Assembly (NCBI RefSeq): GCF_000237325.1
Contig: NC_017542.1
Coordinates: 3,010,501-3,074,500 of the forward strand
Reading direction: 5' to 3'
Length of the DNA stretch: 64,000 nt
Source of the DNA: Paenibacillus polymyxa M1
GTDB taxonomy: Bacteria > Bacillota > Bacilli > Paenibacillales > Paenibacillaceae
This document shows, one piece after another, positions 33,212-41,463 of the stretch. The notes beneath the pieces were generated by a model. That model worked only from the letters and a program-made list of their open reading frames with translations. It was not told the DNA's origin and made no database searches. Positions within the stretch are counted from its first letter, which is position 1; each line of letters starts with the position of its first letter. Made by a program: the position numbers and the translations under genes.

Positions 33212-34018
33212 ATGCGGTACAGGGGAGTGTTGCCATGTTTAGCACTGTTACTAGCATTTTCAAGTTTTCCCGTTCACGCGGACACGCCTCCTAACATCGG
33301 AACGCCCCATCCCAAGGAAGCTGCTGCCGCTACTTCGGTATATCAAAGTAAAGATCGAGCTACTCCAACATTAGCGATGCTACGAAAAAAGCATGCGGAC
33401 ATTTTTAAAATGTGCGGCCCGCACACCCGCCAAATTGCCTTAACCTTTGATGATGTGCCCGATTCAAGGTATACGCCGCAGGTTTTGGACGTATTACACG
33501 CAAACGGTATCAAAGCTACCTTTTTTATCGTCGGCCACCGTGCGGAAAAGCATCCGGGGATCATACGCCGCATCATCCGCGAAGGTCATGCTATAGGAAA
33601 CCATTCCTATACTCATCCGGATTTCAGGAAGGCCACACCAGAACGTTTTCGCCACCAGATTACAAAAACAGAACGCATTTTAGAAGCCAGCATAGGTTTT
33701 CGACCCAGATTGATACGACCACCCTATGGTGAAATCACGGAGCCTCAAATCCAGTGGGCACGTCGTCATGGGTACATGATCGTCAATTGGAATGTGGACT
33801 CTCTAGACTGGAAGGGATTAAGCAAAACACAAATTCAGCGCAACGTGATCCCGGCTACCAGACCTGGCTCCATTATTTTAATGCATGCAGGTGGAGGTCA
33901 AAGTTCCAACTTGCAAGGCACTGTCCAAGCTTTGCCGGGTCTAATCCACTCTCTAAAAGCTAAGGGCTACAAATTTGTCACTGTCCCCCGGCTACTTCAC
34001 ACATCGGAACGAAAATAA
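33212..34018 (+). CDS. Polysaccharide deacetylase (NodB domain), secreted
   Basis: 268-residue exported deacetylase. A signal peptide (LALLLAFSSFPVHA) is followed by a linker and the NodB domain from about residue 68. Motifs: TFDDVPDSRYTP (catalytic Asp and metal Asp), GNHSYTHPDF (two metal His), RPPYGE, NWNVDSLDW and LMHAGGGQ. It is a carbohydrate esterase family 4 enzyme that removes acetyl groups from peptidoglycan or chitin-like polymers at the cell surface; the substrate is not certain. AAAGGGGG lies before the ATG. Single gene with a long perfect terminator. Confidence 0.92.
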   Translation: MRYRGVLPCLALLLAFSSFPVHADTPPNIGTPHPKEAAAATSVYQSKDRATPTLAMLRKKHADIFKMCGPHTRQIALTFDDVPDSRYTPQVLDVLHANGIKATFFIVGHRAEKHPGIIRRIIREGHAIGNHSYTHPDFRKATPERFRHQITKTERILEASIGFRPRLIRPPYGEITEPQIQWARRHGYMIVNWNVDSLDWKGLSKTQIQRNVIPATRPGSIILMHAGGGQSSNLQGTVQALPGLIHSLKAKGYKFVTVPRLLHTSERK

Positions 34019-34052
34019 CAGTATGTCTAAGCTTCAAATATACCAACAACGT

Positions 34053-34106
34053 AAAAAGGCTGCCTTAACGAGCAGAATGCTTCTGCTTGTAAGACAGCCT
34101 TTTTTA
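34053..34106 (+). terminator. Terminator of the deacetylase gene
   Basis: AAAAAGGCTG pairs with CAGCCTTTTT, with an inner stem GAGCAGAA/TTCTGCTT, followed by T-rich sequence. Confidence 0.9.
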
Positions 34107-34215
34107 GCGATAAACGACCGGGCCTAATAAAAAGTCGTCCCAGTTATATGTTGTATGATAGATCAAGTTTACATAACTTATATTATGTTTAATCAAATCA
34201 TACATAAGCACAATG

Positions 34216-34884
34216 CTATTTATCAATGACGTACAGTTTCACATTCTGGAAGCCGAAGTCGTTCACGAATGATTTATTGCCAGGGATAAAGATATCAATC
34301 CGCTTTCCGGTAATAGCACTGCCCTGATCACGGGCAACGGCCACAAAAGAATGATCTGGCAATCCGGGATGGGAATAACCTGTAACTAGCACCTTTGTTC
34401 CCATAGGAATGACTTTCGGGTCTACCGCAATTGTACCTAGCTTAAGCGGATTGCCGTAATAATCGACCGCACCCCATTTGCCATTTTCATCAGCTGCGGC
34501 AGAATATGCTGTAGCTTTAACATCAACTACTTTACTGTAATTGAATGTTTTGCCCCATGCTTCAATTGTTGGCTTCTCATTCGCTGGTGCTTTCTCTGTA
34601 AGAAGCTGTGGCTTCGAATCCGAAGCCGCCTTTACACTTTTTTCGTCTGGCACTTTAATTTGCAGACCTGCATATATGTTGTTGGACGCAATATCCGGGT
34701 TAGCCTTCGTCAACTCATCTACTGATACCCCATAACGTTGAGCAAGCAAAAAGAAGGTATCGCCTTCTTTGGCAGTATGAAGCGAAGCAGCATCTGCTAC
34801 TCCAGCTGTCTGTGCCAGCCCTGCAATAGCTGCAGCAAGCACCGCAAATTTCATAGTTTGTCCAATATGTTTTAAATGTTTCAA
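34216..34884 (-). CDS. LysM-3D domain cell-wall protein
   Basis: 222-residue secreted protein. A signal peptide (FAVLAAAIAGLAQTAGVADA) is followed by a LysM peptidoglycan-binding domain (about residues 34-80; HTAKEGDTFFLLAQRYGVSV, NIYAGLQIKVP), a linker, and a C-terminal 3D domain (about 120-222) with ATAYSAAADENG, IAVDPKVIPMGTKVLV and the three conserved Asp residues (AVARDQGSAITGKRIDIF). Such proteins (YocH/YabE type) are muralytic or peptidoglycan-remodelling enzymes related to lytic transglycosylases. The gene lies behind a probable c-di-AMP riboswitch, which fits control by envelope and osmotic state. Confidence 0.93.
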   Translation of the reverse strand: MKHLKHIGQTMKFAVLAAAIAGLAQTAGVADAASLHTAKEGDTFFLLAQRYGVSVDELTKANPDIASNNIYAGLQIKVPDEKSVKAASDSKPQLLTEKAPANEKPTIEAWGKTFNYSKVVDVKATAYSAAADENGKWGAVDYYGNPLKLGTIAVDPKVIPMGTKVLVTGYSHPGLPDHSFVAVARDQGSAITGKRIDIFIPGNKSFVNDFGFQNVKLYVIDK

Positions 34885-34899
34885 AGATATGTACCTCCT

Positions 34900-35090
34900 C
34901 TGTTATGCCTGCGAAGTTAGCTGTCGGATTCGGACTCAGGAGAAGCCCTATGCTTGTGCAATTCACCCCTAGGCATATCCACAACATCTTATGATGCATT
35001 GGAATCATTGCCGTTGTTACGTCCCCCGCACTTCCCATGGTTTGAGCCCAGCACCTGAGTATTTATTATCATTACTGCTGCCCCGGTAAG
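34900..35090 (-). ncRNA. Probable ydaO/yuaA (c-di-AMP) riboswitch
   Basis: In the leader of the LysM-3D gene the minus strand carries the conserved ydaO blocks: GGGGTGAATT, then TAGGGCTTCTCCTGAGTCC, then GAATCCGACAGCTAACTTCG and the closing GCAGGC. They end about 12 bp before the AGGAGG site. An A-rich GGGAAG block lies further 5'. Bounds are approximate. In this class c-di-AMP binding turns the downstream gene off. Confidence 0.82.
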
Positions 35091-35240
35091 TTTTGGCTCA
35101 CTGCATAATATCACAATTTTGTAACCTTATCTGCATGAAAATGTTGGTAACCTTGAATATCATACTATACTCATTACAATTTTGTCATCAAGAATCCGTT
35201 TTCTGTTACGAAAATATGGAGATATGGTGACAAAAAGAGA

Positions 35241-35276
35241 AAAGCCCTCCGTGAAACATCATCACGAGAGGGCTTT
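35241..35276 (-). terminator. Terminator of the amino-acid ABC operon
   Basis: AAAGCCCTC pairs with GAGGGCTTT with inner GTG/CAC; the minus strand continues TTCTCTTTTT. It is 26 bp after the ATPase stop. Confidence 0.9.
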
Positions 35277-35301
35277 GTTAATATTTCATAAAAGCATTTT
35301 C

Positions 35302-36024
35302 TTACAGCACTTTAGCAAGAAAATCACGGGTACGGTCATGGCTTGGAGTACCGAATACTTGCTCAGGCGTACCTTGTTCTATAATTTGACCGTTGTCCAT
35401 AAAGATGATTCGATCCCCTACCTCACGGGCAAAGCCCATTTCATGCGTCACGATCACCATCGTCATGCCGCCCTCAGCGAGCTTCTTCATCACGTCCAGA
35501 ACCTCTCCAACCATTTCAGGGTCAAGAGCAGAAGTAGGCTCATCGAACAGCATTACGTGCGGCTGCATGGCCAAAGCACGTGCTATCGCAATACGTTGTT
35601 TTTGACCGCCAGATAACTGGTTCGGGTAGGTATTCTTCTTATCCTCAAGACCCACGGTCCGCAGGAGCTCCAGCGCAATTTTCTCCGCTTCTTTCCCCGA
35701 CTGCTTTTTCACCTGCGTTGGTGCAAGCGTCAGATTCTGCAGTATTGTTTTATGCGGAAACAGATTAAAATGCTGGAAAACCATCCCCATCTTCTCCCGA
35801 GTCGCATTAATATTATGACCACGGGCCGTAATCGGCTCACCCTCAAACAAAATTTCCCCTTCTGTTGGCTGTTCCAACAGATTCATACAACGCAAAAACG
35901 TACTTTTTCCTGAACCACTCGGACCGATAATGACGACTACTTCACCTTTGGCGATATCTATATCAATGCCTTTTAAAATTTCATTCTTACCGAATGATTT
36001 ACGCAGTTGTTTAACGGTGATCAC
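35302..36024 (-). CDS. Polar amino-acid ABC transporter ATPase (GlnQ type)
   Basis: 240-residue ATPase of the GlnQ/HisP class. Walker [10 protein letters not shown] (about residues 34-42), Q-loop [10 protein letters not shown], signature LSGGQKQR, Walker [17 protein letters not shown] and H-loop VTHEM. The motif [12 protein letters not shown] is typical of amino-acid importers. Its start overlaps the permease gene by 14 bp. It would power the fused binding-protein/permease encoded upstream in the same operon. Confidence 0.95.
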   Translation of the reverse strand: MITVKQLRKSFGKNEILKGIDIDIAKGEVVVIIGPSGSGKSTFLRCMNLLEQPTEGEILFEGEPITARGHNINATREKMGMVFQHFNLFPHKTILQNLTLAPTQVKKQSGKEAEKIALELLRTVGLEDKKNTYPNQLSGGQKQRIAIARALAMQPHVMLFDEPTSALDPEMVGEVLDVMKKLAEGGMTMVIVTHEMGFAREVGDRIIFMDNGQIIEQGTPEQVFGTPSHDRTRDFLAKVL

Positions 36025-37474
36025 TGGCTCTCAACTTCCTTTCCCATAAACCCAACAGCTTAGATAAGCTGAATGTCATTACAAAATAAATGGCGGCTGC
36101 GATTACGAACGGACTCAAGCCTTCGTAGGTAATATTCTTAATGACCTGGGCTTGATACATAATATCCACCATCCCAATGGTCGAAATAATTGATGATTCT
36201 TTAATGATCGTAATGAACTCATTACCAATAGCAGGCAATATAGATTTAAATGCTTGCGGTAAAATGACATGACGCATTGCTTTGCCTCGTCCCATCCCGA
36301 GCGAGCGGGCAGCTTCCATCTGTCCACGGTCTACTGCCTGAATACCAGCACGGAAAATTTCAGCCAAATATGCCGAACTATTCAGAGACAACGTAATTAT
36401 ACCGGACTGAAGTGGCGTAAAATTAACCCCCAACGTCAAAGCAACTCCGTAATGAATGATCATGAGCTGCACCAGCATAGGTGTGCCGCGCAGTATCTCT
36501 ACATATGCGGTACCTAACCACTCGATAATACGAATCCCACTCATCCGCAGCAAGGATATGATCAGACCAATAATGAATCCGAACAGTACTCCAAGCGCAG
36601 ACAGCAATAGGGTGTAGCCGATACCCGTAGCGTAGAAACTGCGATATTTCAAAAATATATCTACAATGCTATTCGAAGAAACTTGTCGGTCTGCAGACAG
36701 TGCACTTGCTTCTGTAGAAAACTTCTCAATCGAACCGTCTGCTTTCAGGCGAGCCAACGTTTTATTTACTGAAGCAAGCAATTCCGCATTTCCTTTACGA
36801 ATGCCTACAGCAGTTTCTGCTCCTTCATCCTCAGGTACTGCCTTGGCAAGTGTTACGGTACCGTCTAGTGTGTATCCTTTAGCAACGGTATCCTCGATTA
36901 CAACCGCGTTGATACGGTTGGTCCGAAGCTGGAGTACCAGATCGGATATTTTATCCAATGAGGTCACAGAAGCATTAGGCACTTTTTGCGCAATTTCTTC
37001 CTGGATACTCCCCTTCTGCGCACCGAGCTTCTCTCCTTTTAGAGCAGCCATCGTTGAATATTTGTCTTTATCCTCTGGACGTACCATAATGACTTGCTTG
37101 GAACGATAGTATACATCCGAAAAATCAATGCTCTTTCTGCGTTCATCCGTCGGTGTCATACCGGACAGTACCAAGTCTACGCGACCACTTTGCAGAGCAG
37201 GCAGCAAAGAGTCAAAACTCATGTCCTCTGGGACCATCTCCGCATTCAGATCCTTGGCGATTTCCTTGGCAATTTCAACATCAAACCCAACAATGGTATC
37301 CTGACCGTTAATAACTTTATGAAACTCATACGGCGGAAAGTCAGCACTCATGCCCACTACAAGTTTTTTCTGTGGCTTTTCTTCCGATCCGTATGCAGTG
37401 AGCATGGGAAGACCAGCCAACAGTAAGATAACCGCCGACAAAACCAGGGCGGTAAAACGATATGCCTTTTTCAA
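36011..37474 (-). CDS. Amino-acid ABC importer, fused binding protein and permease
   Basis: 487-residue fusion. Residues 1-30 are a signal or anchor helix; about 38-260 form a GlnH-type binding domain ([53 protein letters not shown]); about 275-487 are a HisM/GlnP permease with the EAA loop [20 protein letters not shown] and five or so helices. Fusion of both parts is known in several Gram-positive importers. In YxFD-type binding sites the Arg of ERRKSI holds the carboxylate of the ligand. The amino acid cannot be named. First gene of the operon, divergent from an M20 hydrolase. Confidence 0.93.
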   Translation of the reverse strand: MKKAYRFTALVLSAVILLLAGLPMLTAYGSEEKPQKKLVVGMSADFPPYEFHKVINGQDTIVGFDVEIAKEIAKDLNAEMVPEDMSFDSLLPALQSGRVDLVLSGMTPTDERRKSIDFSDVYYRSKQVIMVRPEDKDKYSTMAALKGEKLGAQKGSIQEEIAQKVPNASVTSLDKISDLVLQLRTNRINAVVIEDTVAKGYTLDGTVTLAKAVPEDEGAETAVGIRKGNAELLASVNKTLARLKADGSIEKFSTEASALSADRQVSSNSIVDIFLKYRSFYATGIGYTLLLSALGVLFGFIIGLIISLLRMSGIRIIEWLGTAYVEILRGTPMLVQLMIIHYGVALTLGVNFTPLQSGIITLSLNSSAYLAEIFRAGIQAVDRGQMEAARSLGMGRGKAMRHVILPQAFKSILPAIGNEFITIIKESSIISTIGMVDIMYQAQVIKNITYEGLSPFVIAAAIYFVMTFSLSKLLGLWERKLRASDHR

Positions 37475-37534
37475 TCTTTTTTTCTCTCCTTAAATTCTTT
37501 ATAATAAATAAGATTGTGTCATTATAAATGAATA

Positions 37535-37548
37535 TGCATGATTATGCA
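37535..37548. promoter_or_regulatory. Inverted repeat in a divergent promoter region
   Basis: TGCAT-GATT-ATGCA lies midway between the amino-acid importer operon and the M20 hydrolase gene. It is a possible operator for their joint control; the binding factor is unknown. Confidence 0.35.
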
Positions 37549-37622
37549 ATGAATGTTATAGTACAATTTTAGTATATCTATCGCAGTACCTACATTACAG
37601 CATATATAAAGGAGTTTTTAGC

Positions 37623-38801
37623 ATGAATTTCAAACAGACCATTCAACACACCATTGAACAGCATGCCCAGCGGTTTAAGGACATTTCGTTATATATTGGC
37701 GCAAACCCTGAACTTGGAAACGAGGAATTCTTGGCCTCTGCCCGTTTAAAAGATGAACTTGCTTTTCACGGATTTGAAGTTCAGGCACCCGTATTGGGTA
37801 TAGAAACAGCCTTTATTGCTACTTACAAAGCAACCAAGCCTGGACCAATCATTGCTTTTCTGGCAGAATACGACGCTCTGAAAGGGCTAGGACACGCCTG
37901 TGGGCACCATTTGATATGTATGATGAGTACAGGCGCTGCCGTAGGTCTCAAATCGATTATCGACGAGACTGGTGGAGAAGTACGTGTATACGGCACACCT
38001 GCCGAAGAAACACGCGGTGCAAAGGTTCCGATGGCGGCGGCCGGGTTGTTTGATGATTGCGATATAGCTATGATGACACATCCCTTTGACCGCTACGAAA
38101 AATCAGGCAAATCGCTAGCGATTGATGCTGTGCAGTTCGAATTTTTTGGTCAATCCGCTCACGCTGCGGCCAGTCCGCACGAAGGGATTAATGCTTTGGA
38201 CGCTGTGATTCAAACGTTTAACGGGATTAACGCATTTCGGCAACAGGTGAAAAGTACGGTACGTATCCATGGCATCATTAATCAGGGTGGGCAGGCTGCC
38301 AATATTATTCCTGATTACGCCTCAGCCCAATTTTACGTGAGGGCCGCTACACGCCAAGAGCTGAACCCGCTTACCCGCCGTGTTGTTCAAATTGCTGAAG
38401 GAGCTGCTTTACAAGCCGGGTGTCGTTTGGAAACTTCCAATTATGAGACTTCTTACGATGAAATGGTGACTAATCGTGTACTCTCCGACACCTTTACCGC
38501 AAATTTGGTGCAGGCTGGCATTGCGCAAGAAGATATTACGGAGGGTGAAGATCATGGCTCTATGGATATCGGAAATGTATCACTTCATTGCCCTGCGATC
38601 CACCCGTACATTCAAGTTATTGACGAGAAGCATGCCTTGCATACACCAGAATTCCGCGATTTAGCAATGCAGGACCGCGCAATGGAAGGAATGCTCTTGG
38701 CCGCGAGAACCTTGGCATGGACGGCTTGCGATGTAATCACAAATTCTGAGCTGCTGGCACAGATTAAAAAAGAATTCGCTCTACTGAATAGCAAAAGCTA
38801 A
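37623..38801 (+). CDS. M20-family amidohydrolase (AbgB-like)
   Basis: 392-residue M20 metallohydrolase. Metal ligands are in GLGHACGHHLICMMS (about residues 88-102) and GTPAEETRGAK (about 124-134); SAHAAASPHEGINALDA starts the dimerisation domain; EDHGSMDIGNVS and IHPYIQVIDEKHALHTPEF close the active site. The overall pattern fits the p-aminobenzoyl-glutamate hydrolase B / amidohydrolase group. Being divergent from an amino-acid importer, it may cleave an imported N-acyl amino acid or dipeptide; this is inference. AAAGGAG precedes the ATG. It is followed after 39 bp by an unrelated-looking gene. Confidence 0.88.
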   Translation: MNFKQTIQHTIEQHAQRFKDISLYIGANPELGNEEFLASARLKDELAFHGFEVQAPVLGIETAFIATYKATKPGPIIAFLAEYDALKGLGHACGHHLICMMSTGAAVGLKSIIDETGGEVRVYGTPAEETRGAKVPMAAAGLFDDCDIAMMTHPFDRYEKSGKSLAIDAVQFEFFGQSAHAAASPHEGINALDAVIQTFNGINAFRQQVKSTVRIHGIINQGGQAANIIPDYASAQFYVRAATRQELNPLTRRVVQIAEGAALQAGCRLETSNYETSYDEMVTNRVLSDTFTANLVQAGIAQEDITEGEDHGSMDIGNVSLHCPAIHPYIQVIDEKHALHTPEFRDLAMQDRAMEGMLLAARTLAWTACDVITNSELLAQIKKEFALLNSKS

Positions 38802-38840
38802 AATCGGAAATGCCGTCTTCTTTTAGAAAGGAGTGCCATT

Positions 38841-39911
38841 ATGAATAGTATGACTAGCTTTTGGACGTTGTTTATTGTGGTTGCTCTCATCATTTTTTGG
38901 TTCATATTTCGTGCTATACGCAGGAATCGTGGAAACAGAAGCACGCGGCGCCGGAATGCATTTTTCCTTAGCTCTCCGTCTCCTTCGTCACTCACGCAAG
39001 AGCGTCATCGAGAGATTACGGAGCTGAAGGAGCTGCTGGAGCGATCCATTCCAGCCTCCTATGCTCATAACGTAAAGCAACGTGTCATGGACGCCCATCC
39101 TAGTCTGACGGAGCAAGAATATAATTGGCGCTGGCATGAGCTAAAACGATACTTCATGCTATGCGCGATTATGAATCGGGTGCCTATGTTCAGTAATGAT
39201 GTGGATGAACTATGGCACGAAATGTTAATGTTTACGCGCGAATACCAGCAATTCTCCGAAGCATTTTTTGGTCGTATGCTTCACCATGCACCCCATTCGG
39301 GCGGCTCTCAGCCGATGCCAGAGGAGCGGGCGTGGTTTGACTGGTTGTATGTGGAATGCTTTGGTTGGAATCGTTATAGTGCCAGTTTGTGGGGAACTTT
39401 TTTTAATCATCCGCTACCGAACGATGAGCTTTCACACTATTACAAACTGACAGCTTCGACGCAGCCAATAGGTGACCGATGGAATTCCCATGAAAATGTA
39501 GACATTTCACAGCAAGCACAACAAGCGGTTTATAAGATAATCCAACACCTCCGTGAGCGGGTAAATAAAGCTGTAAATGATCCAGAGGGCAAGCAGCTAC
39601 CCAAGGTCAACTATTTGCAGGTTGACTATCTGCTATTGGCTGTTGTGTGGTATTCATGGTATCAACCTGAACAATTTGCCATACACATGCACCCAGATTC
39701 TACAAACAGTGCCGTACTAGCCAGCTCATCCGGCTGTAGCTCCGCAAGCGGCTGCTCGAACTGGGATACACACCACTCGCACCATCATTCCTCCCATGAC
39801 AGTTCTCATGGTGGAGGCTCTTCTCACCACGATTCAGGCGATTCCGGGAGCCATTCCTCGTGTAGCAGCGGGTCTTCGTGTGGAAGCAGCTGTGGTGGCG
39901 GGGGCGACTGA
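38841..39911 (+). CDS. Membrane-anchored protein with His/Ser/Gly/Cys-rich tail
   Basis: 356-residue protein of unknown function. One N-terminal helix (FWTLFIVVALIIFWFIFRAI) is followed by a basic stop-transfer segment, so the bulk is probably cytosolic. The core (about 55-285) has many Trp and the motif VDELWHEMLMFTREYQQFSE ... FGRMLHHAPHSGG, which resembles the DUF1399 / glycine-rich-domain-protein motif D-x-x-WH-x(4)-F-x(3)-Y. The last ~65 residues are low-complexity: HHSHHHSSHDSSHGGGSSHH and CSSGSSCGSSCGGGGD, a likely metal-binding tail. AAAGGAGTGCCATT precedes the ATG. It may be co-transcribed with the M20 hydrolase gene. No function is proposed. Confidence 0.85.
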   Translation: MNSMTSFWTLFIVVALIIFWFIFRAIRRNRGNRSTRRRNAFFLSSPSPSSLTQERHREITELKELLERSIPASYAHNVKQRVMDAHPSLTEQEYNWRWHELKRYFMLCAIMNRVPMFSNDVDELWHEMLMFTREYQQFSEAFFGRMLHHAPHSGGSQPMPEERAWFDWLYVECFGWNRYSASLWGTFFNHPLPNDELSHYYKLTASTQPIGDRWNSHENVDISQQAQQAVYKIIQHLRERVNKAVNDPEGKQLPKVNYLQVDYLLLAVVWYSWYQPEQFAIHMHPDSTNSAVLASSSGCSSASGCSNWDTHHSHHHSSHDSSHGGGSSHHDSGDSGSHSSCSSGSSCGSSCGGGGD

Positions 39912-39920
39912 CCAGCAACA

Positions 39921-39969
39921 AAAAAGGGAATTCCTCAGCCAAACCATGGCTAAAGGAGTTCCCTTTTTC
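39921..39969. terminator. Bidirectional terminator
   Basis: AAAAAGGGAA-TTCCT pairs with AGGAG-TTCCCTTTTT with inner AGCC/GGCT. It lies between the His-rich protein gene and the convergent glgA. Confidence 0.92.
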
Positions 39970-39999
39970 ATTAGCATAAATATGGTATTTATGTGCTGT

Positions 40000-41442
40000 T
40001 TAATCGGTCTTTGCTAGCGAACGGTAAATATCCATATACGCCTCGGCCGATACATCCCAACTGTACTCTCCTGCAAAGGCCGTCTGTGTAAGCTTGTTCC
40101 AATGCTCAGGTTGACGATAGTAATGAACAGCACGACGAATGGTATGCAGCATGTCATGTGCATTGTAGTTCGTGAAACTAAAACCGTTACCTTCACCTGT
40201 GGATTCATTGTAAGCCTGCACAGTATCGTTCAGCCCTCCAGTTTCTCGCACGATGGGGATACTTCCATAACGAAGCGCCAGCAGTTGACTAATCCCACAA
40301 GGCTCAAACCTCGATGGCATAAGATACATGTCACTTGCCGCATATATTTTTCGTGACAGTGGTTCGCTAAAAGTAAGCTGCGCTGACATTTTCAGAGGAT
40401 ATCGTCCCGCTGCTTCCCGGAACCAGTGCTCAAAAGCCGGGTCCCCTGTTCCCAGCACGACAAACTGAATATCATCATAATACAAAATTTCGTCAAGCAC
40501 TCTCGTTACCAGATCTAGCCCCTTCATATCCACAAGCCGGGTTACCATGGCAATCATAGGTACGTCCGGACGCACCGGCAAACCCAGCTCCTTTTGTAGA
40601 GCAATTTTATTTTCCTTTTTCTTTGCCAGACTTGTGCGGTATTTCGTATAAATACGATTGTCTGTGGCAGGATTGTAGCTTTGGGTGTCAATTCCATTCA
40701 CAATCCCCGTTAAGCGTCCCTGCTGTCCTAATTTACGAAGTAGACCCTCCAGTCCGTATCCGTAAAATTCAGTTTGAATTTCCTCTGCATAGGTTGGACT
40801 CACGGTCGTGACATGATCCGAGTAAGTAAGCCCACCTTTCATAAAGTTCAGTCTGCCATAATACTCCACACCCTCGGGGGTAAAATAGCTTCCATCCAAG
40901 TTAAGCAGCTCCGTTAAGACCTCATATGGAAAATCACCCTGATACAACAGATTATGTATCGTAAACACCGTGCGAATATCGTTGTAAAAGGGCAAATGTC
41001 GATAATCGGCATTCAGAAGTAGCGGAACCATCGCCGTATGCCAGTCATGACAATGCACAATATCTGGCCGAAAATTCAGTTCAGGCAGCACTTCCAAAAT
41101 CGCCCGGTTGAAGAAGGAGAAGCGTTCGCCATCATCCATATAACCGTAAATACCGTCACGACCGAAGTAATATTCATTATCTATAAAATAAACCCTGATC
41201 CCGTCCAACGTCAGCTCCTCTACTCCACAATATTGATCACGCCAGCCTACAGCTACATGCTTGACCGTTACCGGACGCAGAGACTTCTTATAGGTATCGG
41301 GAATACCCGCATATTTAGGTAAGATGATTCGGACGTCACACCCTGCCTGATGAAGTGCCTTTGGCAGTGCGCCAATAACATCAGCCAACCCGCCTGTTTT
41401 AATAAATGGATGTGCTTCTGCTGCCGCAAACAAAATGTTCAT
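40000..41442 (-). CDS. glgA: Glycogen synthase GlgA
   Basis: 480-residue ADP-glucose:alpha-1,4-glucan glucosyltransferase (GT5, GT-B fold). The N-terminal KTGGLADVIGALPKAL motif binds ADP-glucose, HCHDWHTAMVPLLL and FTIHNLLYQG are GT5 blocks, and the C-terminal domain has MVTRLVDMKGLDLV, MPSRFEPCGISQLLALRYGS and the catalytic Glu of that block with RETGGLNDTV. It extends the glycogen chain; GlgB branches it. It follows glgB by 21 bp. No phosphorylase or pullulanase is seen next to it. Confidence 0.96.
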   Translation of the reverse strand: MNILFAAAEAHPFIKTGGLADVIGALPKALHQAGCDVRIILPKYAGIPDTYKKSLRPVTVKHVAVGWRDQYCGVEELTLDGIRVYFIDNEYYFGRDGIYGYMDDGERFSFFNRAILEVLPELNFRPDIVHCHDWHTAMVPLLLNADYRHLPFYNDIRTVFTIHNLLYQGDFPYEVLTELLNLDGSYFTPEGVEYYGRLNFMKGGLTYSDHVTTVSPTYAEEIQTEFYGYGLEGLLRKLGQQGRLTGIVNGIDTQSYNPATDNRIYTKYRTSLAKKKENKIALQKELGLPVRPDVPMIAMVTRLVDMKGLDLVTRVLDEILYYDDIQFVVLGTGDPAFEHWFREAAGRYPLKMSAQLTFSEPLSRKIYAASDMYLMPSRFEPCGISQLLALRYGSIPIVRETGGLNDTVQAYNESTGEGNGFSFTNYNAHDMLHTIRRAVHYYRQPEHWNKLTQTAFAGEYSWDVSAEAYMDIYRSLAKTD

Positions 41443-41463
41443 ATGTGCTTCCTCCTTATGTGG

